Virus record (IMG/VR): IMGVR_UViG_3300020439_000004 | Coordinates: 1-64,000 of that record | DNA: 64,000 nt | From: a virus | Reading direction: 5' to 3' (one strand) | Shown here: positions 45,596 through 56,100 of the stretch, piece after piece | Numbering within the stretch: the first letter of the stretch is position 1 | Layout of the letters: each line of letters starts with the position of its first letter | Notes under the pieces: generated by a model | Seen by the model: only the letters and a program-made list of their open reading frames with translations | Database searches by the model: none | What the model was told of the DNA's origin: nothing | Position numbers and translations under genes: made by a program

Positions 45596-46093
45596 ATGAA
45601 TGACTTTGGGCAATTAGCGAGTGATATAATAACATACGACTTTCCAAATGATACAGGTACTTATGGTACTGGGTATATTTCTGGCTGGTTGGAAGTTAAT
45701 TTAGGCGAGCTAAATGGTCTAACTCATGAGGAATTTTCTGGAAATGCTACAGGAGCTATAGAGTATACTTCTGGATCTGGTTTAATGCCTGTAGAGAAAA
45801 AGATTTTCAGAAGTTTATACGAAATTCATTACTATCAAAAATCAGCCAGAGAATCTCTTAGAGGGTTTACTTATGATTCTTCTGTTGATTGGATTACAAT
45901 CAAAGAGGGTGATACAACTCTACAAAGACAAAATAAAAATTCTGTTGCTAAAACATATCGGGATTTAGAAGAAATGGCTGTTGAAAAACTAGATAATCTT
46001 TTATATCAATATAATTCTACAAAATCTTCTCCACTTCAAGTTGCTGGTACAGATGGAACTTCCTCTATACTAGTTCCAGATGAAACAGACTAA
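45596..46093 (+). CDS. Head-tail adaptor-like protein (165 aa)
   Basis: 165 residues. The first half is strand-rich (YISGWLEVNLGELNGLTHEE); the second half is helical (PVEKKIFRSLYEIHYYQKSA). Position and size match connector/adaptor proteins. The stop overlaps the next start (TAATG). Confidence 0.55.
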   Translation: MNDFGQLASDIITYDFPNDTGTYGTGYISGWLEVNLGELNGLTHEEFSGNATGAIEYTSGSGLMPVEKKIFRSLYEIHYYQKSARESLRGFTYDSSVDWITIKEGDTTLQRQNKNSVAKTYRDLEEMAVEKLDNLLYQYNSTKSSPLQVAGTDGTSSILVPDETD

Positions 46094-46542
46094 TGGCATC
46101 TTTACTCACAGATGCAGAAAAGACTGCAATAAATAGCGCCCTATCTGATGTCCATGATACATTTGCTAGAGATATTTATGTTTATGTTAAAGAGGCTTCT
46201 AGTGTTCCAGCGGAATTAAATTACAATCCTTTGTATGGTAGAACGAAAAATACAGCAAGTTTGCCATCTAATGATAATATACTTACAAAATACACCTTTG
46301 CTGCGCGTATATTCTACAATAACAGGCAGCCAGAGGAAATTGTGGATGCGAACGCCCAAATGAACTTGCTAGCCTCTGACGGCAAAATACGGATCAAAGT
46401 CAAGTCAGATGCTTATGAGAAAATTAAAATATGCTCCAGAATAGAAGTTGATGATGAGCTTTATGTTGTAGATGGTGATCCTAAAATTGTAGGCCCATTT
46501 GATTCTCAATTTTATTCTATATACTTAAAACGTGAAAACTAA
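46093..46542 (+). CDS. Neck / head-closure-like protein (149 aa)
   Basis: 149 residues: an N-terminal helix, then NPLYGRTKNTASLPSND and a small beta-barrel-like end (IEVDDELYVVDGDPKIVG), as in head-closure proteins. TAATG overlaps on both sides. Confidence 0.55.
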   Translation: MASLLTDAEKTAINSALSDVHDTFARDIYVYVKEASSVPAELNYNPLYGRTKNTASLPSNDNILTKYTFAARIFYNNRQPEEIVDANAQMNLLASDGKIRIKVKSDAYEKIKICSRIEVDDELYVVDGDPKIVGPFDSQFYSIYLKREN

Positions 46543-47174
46543 TGCCAAGACAAGGTTTTTTATCAGCAGGTAAATTCCAAGTCACAGTTAACGCAAAAGA
46601 GTTATTAAAAGAGTTAACTGTCGATAACGACAGGGCAATGGGGACAACTATAAGAAACTATATCGCTCCTAAGTTACAACAAAAGCAGGAAAGACTAGTT
46701 AAAAACTTTAAAACAAACAAAATAACTGTAGAGTTAAAAGCTGGCCCAACAGCTTCAAATACTAGTGGTGTTTTAGGAGGTTATGGTAACTTATTTTCAT
46801 TTATTGGTTTTGATGCTGGGACAGACCCGACTGATGTTATTGAAAAAATATTTGAGCAAAAATTTAGATTCAGGGTTAGAAGAATAAATAAAACAGGAAA
46901 ATATAAAATAACTTTTTTTATTCCTAGCATAGAAGAGATTTATGCCTTAACGCCTATGCCTTGGGCATCTGGATCTAGCTGGGTTGATGGTATAGAAAAA
47001 GGAATGAGTAATGTTGGTAGTTATTTGTATAGCTCTAGAGGTTTCGGACAATCTAGGGCTGGAACAGGTTTACAAGCCAAAAACAAGTCTTCTGGTGTAA
47101 CTTTTAGAAACACACCATACATAACAAGACTTTTAAATAATTTTAAAAGAACTTTAGTCAATTTTACTAAATGA
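46542..47174 (+). CDS. Tail completion-like basic protein (210 aa)
   Basis: 210 residues, basic, strand-rich (FQVTVNAKELLKELTVDNDR, KITVELKAGPTASNTSGVLG), ending in a Lys/Arg/Asn-rich tail. The size and place suit an HK97 gp10-like tail completion protein. Confidence 0.5.
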   Translation: MPRQGFLSAGKFQVTVNAKELLKELTVDNDRAMGTTIRNYIAPKLQQKQERLVKNFKTNKITVELKAGPTASNTSGVLGGYGNLFSFIGFDAGTDPTDVIEKIFEQKFRFRVRRINKTGKYKITFFIPSIEEIYALTPMPWASGSSWVDGIEKGMSNVGSYLYSSRGFGQSRAGTGLQAKNKSSGVTFRNTPYITRLLNNFKRTLVNFTK

Positions 47175-48046
47175 AGGCACAATTTGATCAGACATTACTA
47201 TCAAGTTTTTACTTGTGGTTTGAGAATTATTTATTAAAAGATAATTCGAAGGCTTATTCTACAGGAGCTAGCAATACATTTAAATATGTAGATTTTGCTG
47301 ATGTTCCGAGTAGTCATTATGGATATCAAGGGCAATTCAAACAACTTGTAGGAGAACATAGTGTAGATGTCCCTAACTCTGGCTTTTTCTCAGATGGAGG
47401 TTTTGTTACTGGCGATTATGATAATAATGGCGGTGTATTTACAGACTATGACAACGGAAGATTAATATTTCCCTCTGCCTCTGGTACTGGTCTAACTTTA
47501 ACAGCTAATTCTACTGTAAAAGAAGTAAATACTTATATTTCCTATGATGGTGATTTAGAGACTATTTTACATTCAGATTTCAAAGAAGCTGGAGCTAGTT
47601 ATCCTTATCAATACTCAAAAGATAGCGAGTTAGATGAGCAGATATTCTTTCTGCCAGCTTGTTTTATTTCTTTAGCTTCTTCTGATAATACAGAGTTTTC
47701 TTTTGGGGGTGAAGAAAATACAGAGTCTAGAGTAAGGGTTATGATTCTCAGTTCTGACAATTATATTATGGATTCTGTTATGTCGTTATTTAGAGATTCA
47801 GTTAGAAATGACTTTAAAAACGTACCTTACGAAAGTTTCCCATATGGCCCATTTTATTCTATAAAAAGCTATCCTTATACTTATGATGGATTAATTTCAG
47901 GGTTATCAAACCCAGAAACTACTCATATTGACAATGTAACTGTATCTAAAGTTGTTTCAGAACAACTAAGAGAAAACTTAAATAAGGGCATTTCTATTGG
48001 TTTTATAGACTTTGATTTATGCACTTACCGTTTCCCTAGGCTATAA
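47171..48046 (+). CDS. Tail terminator-like / neck protein (291 aa)
   Basis: 291 residues, Tyr/Phe/Ser-rich, with RVRVMILSSDNYIMDSVMSL (a strand-helix pair) near 195-215, as in tail-end proteins that cap the tube. Overlaps the previous gene by ATGA. Function is inferred from order. Confidence 0.5.
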   Translation: MKAQFDQTLLSSFYLWFENYLLKDNSKAYSTGASNTFKYVDFADVPSSHYGYQGQFKQLVGEHSVDVPNSGFFSDGGFVTGDYDNNGGVFTDYDNGRLIFPSASGTGLTLTANSTVKEVNTYISYDGDLETILHSDFKEAGASYPYQYSKDSELDEQIFFLPACFISLASSDNTEFSFGGEENTESRVRVMILSSDNYIMDSVMSLFRDSVRNDFKNVPYESFPYGPFYSIKSYPYTYDGLISGLSNPETTHIDNVTVSKVVSEQLRENLNKGISIGFIDFDLCTYRFPRL

Positions 48047-48087
48047 AATAGTGTAAAGATGGTTAAACATTTTTATTCTTAAATTTT

Positions 48088-49290
48088 ATGGCAACTTCTA
48101 GAACACGAGTAATTTCACAATCAAAAGCTGTATTTGTAGGCCCAACAGGCATAGAGCATGATACAGACTCAGGGTACATCCCTGATCAACTACACCGTAT
48201 CGACACTTTTTCCTTTGATATTGATATCGCTGGAGCAAGGCAAGATATTAGAGAATTTGGTCAATTAGCAAGAATTGACTCTTTAACAATGTCAGACATA
48301 AACCCAAGTATTTCTTTCGGGTATTATTTTACTGACGGAGAAAATGAAGCTAGACTTGGATTTAATGATGATGGTATTGATAACACTGGTCCGTTATCTC
48401 AGTTTATATCAGGAATCATCACTGAAGATCCTAAAAAGAGCGTTAAAAATCTTTATGTTCTTACTGCTAAGGAAGGTATTGATGCCTTTAATAGTGGGCA
48501 AATGATAACTCCAACAAACAGAGCGCTTTCTGATGTAGTTAGCTTCGGTAATGTTGTTATTAACAATTATTCTGCAAGTTTCGCAGTTGGAGATATTCCA
48601 AGAGTTGATATCGAGGCTGAAGCTTCAAATATTTTATTTACAACTGGAACATATAGTGGTTTCGACAACCCATCTATAAATTCAGTAGGTGAGAAACAAG
48701 CTGGAAAAGTTGCTGTTATTGCTGATCCTGATGACGGAACTGTTCCAAAAGCTCCTTCTACTGGAGATTCTACAATATCAGTTTTAAGACCAGAAGATAT
48801 TACAATTACATTTACTTCCCCTAGTTTTGATATGGGTGGAACTAACTTTAGTGATATGCATGTACAAAGTGCATCTATTGATGTACCTTTAGCAAGAGGA
48901 AACATAGAAGCCCTTGGTAAAGCAAGAGCTGTTGCTAAACCTCTTGAGTTTCCAATTGATGTAACTATGTCATTTAGCTCATTATTAAAGAACTTTGATG
49001 ATGGTGCTTTAGACTTAGTTCTTACTGGATCAGCAGGTGATCAAAAGACAGATATAACTCTTTCTATTACAAATAGAGAAGATTTAGAGATTAGTAGATT
49101 TACTCTAAAGAACGCTCAATTAGATAGTCAGGCGTTCAGTCAAGGGCTTGACGATAATGAGACTGTAGATCTTACATTCTCTGCACAGATCGGTGGACCT
49201 AATACAATAACTCAAGGGTTGTTTTACAGTGGTAAAGCTGATCCAACTGTAGATGCTACAGGTGCTACCAACAGTTACGATATAGCTTAA
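48088..49290 (+). CDS. Tail tube-like protein 1 (400 aa)
   Basis: 400 residues. Strand-rich with RPEDITITFTSPSFDMGG and QSASIDVPLARGNIEALGKA, followed by PLEFPIDVTMSFSSLL. The same succession occurs in the next gene's product, so the two are paralogues. Two repeats of a tail-tube-like beta-barrel are likely. Followed at once by a terminator, as fits a high-copy structural protein. Confidence 0.7.
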   Translation: MATSRTRVISQSKAVFVGPTGIEHDTDSGYIPDQLHRIDTFSFDIDIAGARQDIREFGQLARIDSLTMSDINPSISFGYYFTDGENEARLGFNDDGIDNTGPLSQFISGIITEDPKKSVKNLYVLTAKEGIDAFNSGQMITPTNRALSDVVSFGNVVINNYSASFAVGDIPRVDIEAEASNILFTTGTYSGFDNPSINSVGEKQAGKVAVIADPDDGTVPKAPSTGDSTISVLRPEDITITFTSPSFDMGGTNFSDMHVQSASIDVPLARGNIEALGKARAVAKPLEFPIDVTMSFSSLLKNFDDGALDLVLTGSAGDQKTDITLSITNREDLEISRFTLKNAQLDSQAFSQGLDDNETVDLTFSAQIGGPNTITQGLFYSGKADPTVDATGATNSYDIA

Positions 49291-49314
49291 CATTATAAAT
49301 ATATAAATAAAACA

Positions 49315-49340
49315 GCCTCGCCTTCGGGCGGGGCTTTTTT
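49315..49340 (+). terminator. Intrinsic terminator after tail tube gene 1
   Basis: GCCTCGCC-TTCG-GGCGGGGC (8 pairs, one G-U, UUCG loop) followed by six T. Confidence 0.93.
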
Positions 49341-49356
49341 ATGTGTAATATACAGT

Positions 49357-50220
49357 ATGGCATTAGATAGAGTTCATTCTAGCGAGACTCAGTTGTTTTA
49401 TACTGGAGTTAGAGTACCTGCTATACAGTCTATTAATTTTTCTACAGAAAAGCAGACTACTGATATCAGGCATTTAGGTCATTTGTCTTATGGAGAAAGA
49501 ATATTAAACTCTAACCAAACAGTTTCATTTAGTTACTCTAATGTCATTACTACAGGGGCTAGTGGACAAGATCCGTTTTACAATTACCAGCTATCAGATA
49601 GTGGATTTATGAATACCACAAGTTATGGATTTAACATAAAGGATTTTGCAGGTCAAAATACTATAACTGGAGCTTATCTAAGTTCATATTCACTGAGAGG
49701 CTCTGTAGGGTCTTTTGTTGAAGGTGAATCTTCTTATGTGGGAGAAGTAGTATCTTTTGACTCTTCAAATGCTATAGGATTTAGTGACATGTCTGATGAC
49801 ACTTTTGATGTATTCCAACCTAGAGATATATCAATTGTAACATCAGGCTCTATGGGTAGTGCTGGCACAGGAGTTATAAGTACAGCTAATTTAAGTATAC
49901 AAAGTTTTGACATTTCAGTAGCTACCTCAAGACAACCTATAAATAGACTAGGTTCAAGAACTCCAGAGTTTAGATATCCAAGTTTGCCTATTGATGGCAC
50001 TTTGAATGTAAGTTTTTTAAAGACTGCTGTTACTGGAATAGACATGGGGCCGCTCATAATAGATACAGGAACTATAACAGTAGAATTGAAAGATGATGCC
50101 GACGACACTATAATGAGATTTATAAATAGTGGATGTAGTTTAAAGTCTGTCTCAGAATCAGTAGATCTAGATGGAAATAATCTTTTAAACTTTTCTTACG
50201 TTATTTGTATAAAAAAATGA
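49357..50220 (+). CDS. Tail tube-like protein 2 (paralogue of 48088)
   Basis: 287 residues. QPRDISIVTSGSMGSAGTG, ANLSIQSFDISVATSRQPIN, then LPIDGTLNVSFLKTA follow the same order as in the 400-residue protein. It may be a second tube protein, or a tube-adaptor near the tip. Just upstream lies GTGTAATATACAG. Its stop overlaps the protease gene start. Confidence 0.65.
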   Translation: MALDRVHSSETQLFYTGVRVPAIQSINFSTEKQTTDIRHLGHLSYGERILNSNQTVSFSYSNVITTGASGQDPFYNYQLSDSGFMNTTSYGFNIKDFAGQNTITGAYLSSYSLRGSVGSFVEGESSYVGEVVSFDSSNAIGFSDMSDDTFDVFQPRDISIVTSGSMGSAGTGVISTANLSIQSFDISVATSRQPINRLGSRTPEFRYPSLPIDGTLNVSFLKTAVTGIDMGPLIIDTGTITVELKDDADDTIMRFINSGCSLKSVSESVDLDGNNLLNFSYVICIKK

Positions 50221-51479
50221 ATGTAACAGGAACTCTACCATCAGGATTTAAAAATTCAATTATAGATATTGAATTAATTGTGAATTCACCTCAAAGCGGA
50301 TTTGAAGTATCTTTAATGGAAAGCGGGAAATTTCACTCCTCTAAATTAATTACTTTTTCAGGCTCTGAGGGCGCTATGTTTGATCAAAGCGGTAATTTTT
50401 TTGGTGGCTACAAAAGTGGTTCAGCACTAGATTTAAAAGTTCACTATGATTATGCAAATTCTGGATTTTCTTATTATTTTGAAAATACTTTAATTGCTAA
50501 CAACTTACAACCTACAGGAGTTAGCGAGGGAGCCACAGATGCGAGTGTTAATGCTGTAAGTTTTAAAAAGTATGGTAATTCCTCTGTATCTGTAGTTGCA
50601 AATGGAGATGCTAGAACAACTTTAGCTAAAGATGCTACAGATCAAATAGAATCAGATATCACAGATTCCATGGATGTAGCCACTAATGGAAGCATGTTTA
50701 TAGGTTATACAGATCCTGCTGGAACTTTAGAAGGGGGTGGTTTTAATGCTTTGCGCTCTGACAACTTCTGGGGTAAAGATATTGATTTTACAGCAGTAAG
50801 CGTTTGGAATAATGAAGGTGACGGAAGTGCTGGTAGTGAAGATTTTAGGAAAAGAGCAGCAACCGCTATTACCAGAAGACACGTAGTAATGGCAAAACAT
50901 TTCCCAATAGCAGCATCTCAAGTAGTTTATTTTTCAGATTCTAATGGAACTTGGATCTCTAGAACAATTGAAGCTGTAGCAAACCACGCGAGCGCTGATA
51001 TTACAGTTGGCGTATTAGATGAGGATCTTCCTGAAACTGTAACCCCTGTTAAGGTTGTGCCTTCTAATATTAATACATACTTTAGAAGAAATACCTCAAC
51101 TCAGCTAATAAGTGATTTTTTTAGGCCAATAGTTGTTGGGTTTGATTTTGAGAAAAAAGGTTTATTGATGGAATTGAATAATGCAAATGATGCTTCAAAC
51201 TTGTTCCGATTCCTTGCAGCAGGTTCAATTCCCAGCCCTTTTAGTAATTTATCTGAAGCTTTGGGTTCTGGAGATTCAGGAAACCCATGTTTTTTAATAA
51301 TTGATGGTGAAGCAATATTAATTGGCACTTTCCACACTACAGCGTATGGGCCAGCTTTTGCTAATTATATTTCAGATATAAATACACTTATTGCCTCCGC
51401 TGATTCTTCTGCAAGTATTACTACAAATCTAGTAGTAACAGAGGCTAAGTTGCCGTTAACTACTTATTTCAGTTATTAA
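50217..51479 (+). CDS. Virion-associated trypsin-like serine protease
   Basis: 420 residues from the ATG at 50217, which overlaps the previous TGA (ATGA). Residues ~1-100 are a strand-rich attachment domain (LDLKVHYDYANSGFSYYFEN). The rest has the chymotrypsin-fold landmarks: AITRRHVVMAKHFP (His228, like the xTAAHC motif), ADITVGVLD (Asp261) and GSGDSGNPCFLI (Ser354), followed by ILIGTFHTT. GDSGNP in place of GDSGGP is a conservative change. A tail protein could be processed by it, or it could act on host surface protein at adsorption. The triad is assigned by eye. Confidence 0.7.
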   Translation: MNVTGTLPSGFKNSIIDIELIVNSPQSGFEVSLMESGKFHSSKLITFSGSEGAMFDQSGNFFGGYKSGSALDLKVHYDYANSGFSYYFENTLIANNLQPTGVSEGATDASVNAVSFKKYGNSSVSVVANGDARTTLAKDATDQIESDITDSMDVATNGSMFIGYTDPAGTLEGGGFNALRSDNFWGKDIDFTAVSVWNNEGDGSAGSEDFRKRAATAITRRHVVMAKHFPIAASQVVYFSDSNGTWISRTIEAVANHASADITVGVLDEDLPETVTPVKVVPSNINTYFRRNTSTQLISDFFRPIVVGFDFEKKGLLMELNNANDASNLFRFLAAGSIPSPFSNLSEALGSGDSGNPCFLIIDGEAILIGTFHTTAYGPAFANYISDINTLIASADSSASITTNLVVTEAKLPLTTYFSY

Positions 51480-51524
51480 TATTTTTTTGATAAAAGCTTA
51501 GTTATTTTTTATAATAAAAAATAT

Positions 51525-52268
51525 ATGAGTGATTTATATACTTTTGATATCAAGAGGAAAGCTGGCGGAAAATCAAAAAAAACCATAAAAACTAAAGTTA
51601 TTATTAAAAGACCAACTTTAGCACAAACTGAAGATGGTGAATTTTTCTATGGTCAAAAATTTAATGAGTTTATTAATGCTGGCTTTCTAACTAAAGCCAT
51701 GCTATCCAAGAAAATGGAAGACATAGGTGAAGGAGTCTTTTCTAAGAAAGAAAGCGCTCAAATGCAAGAAATAATGAAGCAGAATGTAGAGGCGAGTAGA
51801 ATTATTGAGTTTTATGGAGAAGCAAAAGATTTAGATGAAGAGCAAGAACAAAAACTAGAGAATGCCAAAGATGATTTTGTTGCTACCCAATCTGCTCTAT
51901 ACCAGTATCAGAGCCAACTTAGGGATCAGTATTCACAAACAGCGGATTCAAAAGCAGAGCAAAAGTTAATAGAATGGTTTGTTTTTAACTTTTCTTTTTA
52001 TGAAGATAAAATAGATAATAAAAAAGAGTTATTTCCTATCTTTCAGGGAGAGAATTATGATGATAAAAGAAAATTTTATCTATACATCTCTGATGAAGCC
52101 ACTGAAATTAAAGATGACGATCTTAAAAAGGCTAAAGATATATTTCAAGAGTCTTACGATACTTTAATTAGAGTTATTAGCATTTGGTTTAATCAATTAG
52201 GTAGGGATCAAAAGTCTATTGATAAAGCTTTGAACGATTTGTTTACAGACGAAGAAGATGCAAAATGA
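51525..52268 (+). CDS. Tail assembly chaperone-like protein 1
   Basis: 247 residues, highly charged; basic N-terminus (FDIKRKAGGKSKKTIKTKVI) then helical, Glu/Lys-rich. It sits two genes before the tape measure, the usual place of the tail assembly chaperone pair. The last 11 bases overlap the next gene. Confidence 0.55.
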   Translation: MSDLYTFDIKRKAGGKSKKTIKTKVIIKRPTLAQTEDGEFFYGQKFNEFINAGFLTKAMLSKKMEDIGEGVFSKKESAQMQEIMKQNVEASRIIEFYGEAKDLDEEQEQKLENAKDDFVATQSALYQYQSQLRDQYSQTADSKAEQKLIEWFVFNFSFYEDKIDNKKELFPIFQGENYDDKRKFYLYISDEATEIKDDDLKKAKDIFQESYDTLIRVISIWFNQLGRDQKSIDKALNDLFTDEEDAK

Positions 52269-53124
52269 GATATCTCCATCTCAAATTTTATTAGAAATCT
52301 CCAGAGGTTATAGCGTTTTTGAAATAAACGAAAAAATATATTTCTTTAAGCATTTCTCTATAGAGGAAATGCTAACTCTAGATGAGTTTGAAAGAGATGA
52401 AGCTAAAAGGGCTAAAAAAATGGGCCTAAAAAATGAGGGTGAGCTTTTAAAAGATGCCATGAAATATGGCGCTTGGACTCAGCAAGAAGAAGATAAAATA
52501 AAATCTCTTGAATGGACAATTAATAACTCTTATAAGGTTTTAGAAAAATTCAGCGATCCTGTCACAAAAAGAAGCTTTGAGAATCAAATAAAAGATCAAG
52601 AAGAAGAATTAAAAATATTAAAAAATAAAAAATCTAAGATTAGTTCTTACAGCGCAGAAGCTTTAGCACAGCAAAAGAAGCTCTCGAAAATGATATTTAA
52701 CTCCTTATTTTACGATAAGGAGTTTACTAAAATTGTAAAAGATAAAGATGTTGAAGTTTTAGGTGCTTTAGTTTTTTCAAAATTTAGTGAATTGGCTAAT
52801 AAGGAAAATACTTTAAAGGCATGTTATTTAACTTATTTTTTTGAAGTCTTTATGGCTACTTCTAATTGCTTAGACTTATTCAAAACAGATTTTATGAATT
52901 TAACAATATTCCAAAAGGGTCTAATTTCTTACAGTCGCGCCCTTATGAACAAGATACAAAATACTAGCATCCCTGAGAAAATATACGGAGATCCTGTAAA
53001 AATGTTTGATTACAAGGAACCAAAGAAAGAAGAAAAAGAGAACACAACGCATGGTTTAGACGATTTAAAGAGAAGAATGTCTAGCAGAGGTGGAGAACTT
53101 AAAGCTGAGGACTTTTTAGGTTGA
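52258..53124 (+). CDS. Tail assembly chaperone-like protein 2
   Basis: 288 residues, helical and charged, with a central coiled coil (KDQEEELKILKNKKSKISSY). Overlaps 51525-52268 by 11 bases with its own ATG, so ordinary coupling rather than the programmed frameshift often used by such pairs is the simplest reading. Ends ~20 bases before the tape measure. Confidence 0.55.
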   Translation: MQNEISPSQILLEISRGYSVFEINEKIYFFKHFSIEEMLTLDEFERDEAKRAKKMGLKNEGELLKDAMKYGAWTQQEEDKIKSLEWTINNSYKVLEKFSDPVTKRSFENQIKDQEEELKILKNKKSKISSYSAEALAQQKKLSKMIFNSLFYDKEFTKIVKDKDVEVLGALVFSKFSELANKENTLKACYLTYFFEVFMATSNCLDLFKTDFMNLTIFQKGLISYSRALMNKIQNTSIPEKIYGDPVKMFDYKEPKKEEKENTTHGLDDLKRRMSSRGGELKAEDFLG

Positions 53125-53127
53125 TTA

Positions 53128-53140
53128 GTGTAATTTACAC
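53128..53140. promoter_or_regulatory. GTGTAA-T-TTACAC palindrome before tape measure gene
   Basis: A perfect 6-bp inverted repeat four bases before the ATG at 53144. GTGTAA also lies close upstream of 39757, 48088, 49357 and 34134. Confidence 0.4.
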
Positions 53141-53143
53141 TAT

Positions 53144-56100
53144 ATGCCATCTTCTTTTGACGTAACCGCTAATGTAAATCTTGATCCCAGAAGTTTAAAC
53201 GCTTCTGCGAAGAAGATTGAGCTTGCTTTAGGCCGTATTACGGGGCAAGCATCAGAATTTCAAAAATCACTTGATGCCTCTACTGCTCGTGTTTTTGCGT
53301 TCGGAGCTACAACAGCGGTTCTAAATGGAGTCAATCAGGCATTCAAAAAACTAGTAAGTACTACTATAGAAGTAGAAAAAAGATTAATAGAAATTAATTC
53401 TATATTCCAAGCTAATGAAAAAGTATTTAACCAGTTCAGAAACTCTATATTTCAAGTAGCAAAAGATACAGGACAAGCATTTGGAACAGTTGCAGAAGGT
53501 GCTGCGGAATTAGCTAGACAAGGTCTTAGTGCAGAAGAAACAGCTAAAAGACTAAAAGCTTCTTTGGTTTTAACAAGAATATCAGGGCTTGATGCAGAAA
53601 AGTCTGTAAAAGCTCTTACTGCTGCTATAAATGGATTTGCTTCTGCTGGACTTAGTGCAAATCAGATTGTTAATAAGTTGGTTGCTGTTGATACCGCCTT
53701 TGCTGTATCTGCTCAAGACTTGGCTGAAGCATTTAGTCGTGCTGGATCTACAGCGGAGGACGCTGGTGTTAGCTTTGACCAGCTTTTGGGTTTAGTTACA
53801 GCAGTTGAGCAGAAGACTGCTAGAGGTGGTGCTGTTATTGGTAACGCCTTTAAATCTATTTTTACAAGACTTTCTAGAGGGGACACCATAGAATCTTTAA
53901 GAGAATTAGGAGTTCAGATTGATGCAACTCAAAACGGAATACAAAAACTAAACGCACTTTCGGTTGCTTTAGAAAATATCTCAGACCCTACTGTCGCTTC
54001 TCAAATTAAAGAGCTAGCTGGTGGTGTTTTCCAGATAAACGTTGTTAGTGCAGCATTGAAAGATTTAAGCTCTGACACTTCTATATTTGCTGGAGCTGCC
54101 AAGACAGCATCTGAAGCTACTAATGAAGCTTTTGAAAAGAACGCAGATTTAAATAGGAGTTTAGCCGCTCAAATAAATGCTCTTATAGCAGGACTAACAT
54201 CTCTAGCAGAAAGAGTTGGTTCATTAACTTTTGGACCTCTTTTAGAAAACTTATTGGGTCTTACTACAAAATTTACAGAGTTTTTAGATAAAGCATTGGA
54301 CCCAGAAAAAGGTAGTGCTTTTGTAAAAGGATTATTTAAAACAATTGGTCAGTTTCTTGGTGGTCCTGCTGTAGTTATATTTACTGGTGCTTTTGTTAAG
54401 ATATTCGCGCTTGTTGCTAAGTTTGCTAAAGATGGATTAATGTCTGTCTTTGCTATTGGTTCTGAGACATCTAAAATTAGAAACATAGAAGCTGGTATTG
54501 TTGGTTTATTGCAGAAGGATAGTCAGCTAAGACAGTTAATTACAAGTTCTACTGCTTCACAAGCTCAAAAAGAGCAAGCAATTATAAGCGCTATAAAAGC
54601 TGAAAATGCTTTACTTGCACAACAGGCATCATTGATGAACTCTATAGCTTCTGCTGCTAGAGCTAGAGGTGTTGCATCTTTTAATGCCTCAACAGGTCAA
54701 TTTAAAGGTAAGAAGGGCTTTGCATCTGGCTTCATGCAAGAAGAAGCGACGGCTAGAGGGTTGGGAGCTACTGGATCAGTTAAAGCTCATTTTGGTCAAG
54801 GCACAATAGGTGGCCGCAGATTCATAATGAACAACCAAGAAGTGGAGATTCCTAACTTTGCTGGTGGTAGAGATTCTGCGGTTATACCAATGTACGCAAA
54901 AGGAGGTCCGTACAGAACAAACAAATTTTCTTCAAAATCAACAGGATCAGCCGTAGGAAGTGCGGCAGGAGGTGGCAAAACTTTATTTATGGATGGTTCT
55001 AAATTTGGATTACTTGCCGCCTTTTCAGGTAAAAGTATTCCAAGGGAATCAAAAACAAGCCTTGATAAGTTAAGCCCACCAAGCGTTCAAGGTCTTTCAC
55101 AAAGTGGTTATTCTATACAAGGTCTAAAAAGACAAGGATTTAGTCATGTTGGTGTAAGAGGACTCAAAGTTACTGCTTTAGATGCTGGTAGGCCAAATTT
55201 TAGAAAAAAGTTTCAACCAAGAATACAAAAAGCATTTGCACAACCGTTAGTTAACTTTGGCTCTCAAATTATTGGAGATACCTTCAAAGGTAACGATACC
55301 AAGTCAATAGGCCAAGGTTTAAAAAAGAGTTCAAAAGGTGTTAAGCTTTTCTCTGATGCCGCTGAAGGTGGTATAATAGAGTCTGCAATAAAAGCTGTTA
55401 TTGCGGGATCAAGAGCTGCCAGTGTTTTCAGTACTCCAAATAATGAAAGAGCGCCATTTGATTTTGAAGAAAATACAAATCTAAGACAAAAAGATAGCGT
55501 TGCTGGTACGTTTTTTAGAGGTCAAGGTGTCAAAAGGGCAGATGCTAAAAGAACAGCAGATAAAGATTCTGCAAGGTCTTTTATAGCAAAGATATTACAA
55601 GATAGTTCAGCTAGGTCTATGGCGCTGCCAAGGGGAAGAGGCAAGGCTGCTGGACATATTCCTAGATTTGCAAAAGGTAAAGTGCCAAAAGGTGATGGTG
55701 GTATGGGTGAAGGTGGAATGTTCTTAGCTTTATCAGGAGCATCAATGGCTTTGAATACCATGTCTGCATCTGGCGATGAGGCTGGAGGAGCGTTGAGTGG
55801 TTTAGCGGAAACTGCAAGTAAAGCTGTAAATGCTTTGCTGACATTTCAAACATTAAGTTTTATAACTGGTGGTAAATTGGGTGGTCTTGTAACAAAACCC
55901 ATGTCTACTCTTGGAAGAGGTATGAGAGCAGGATTTGCAGGTAAAGGTGCTGGAGCTTTAGGTGCAGGAAAAATTGGAGGATTAGGAGGATTTGGCGCAA
56001 AAGCTGGTGCATTAGGGGCTACAAAACTAGGAGCTTTTAAAGGTGCTGCCGCAATGGGTCCAGTTGGGGCTGCAATTGGAGCAGCATTTGTTGGACATGT

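Noticed and set aside
52250-52270. Programmed frameshift between the two tail chaperone genes
   Set aside because: The second gene has its own ATG in the overlap and no clear slippery heptamer is seen.
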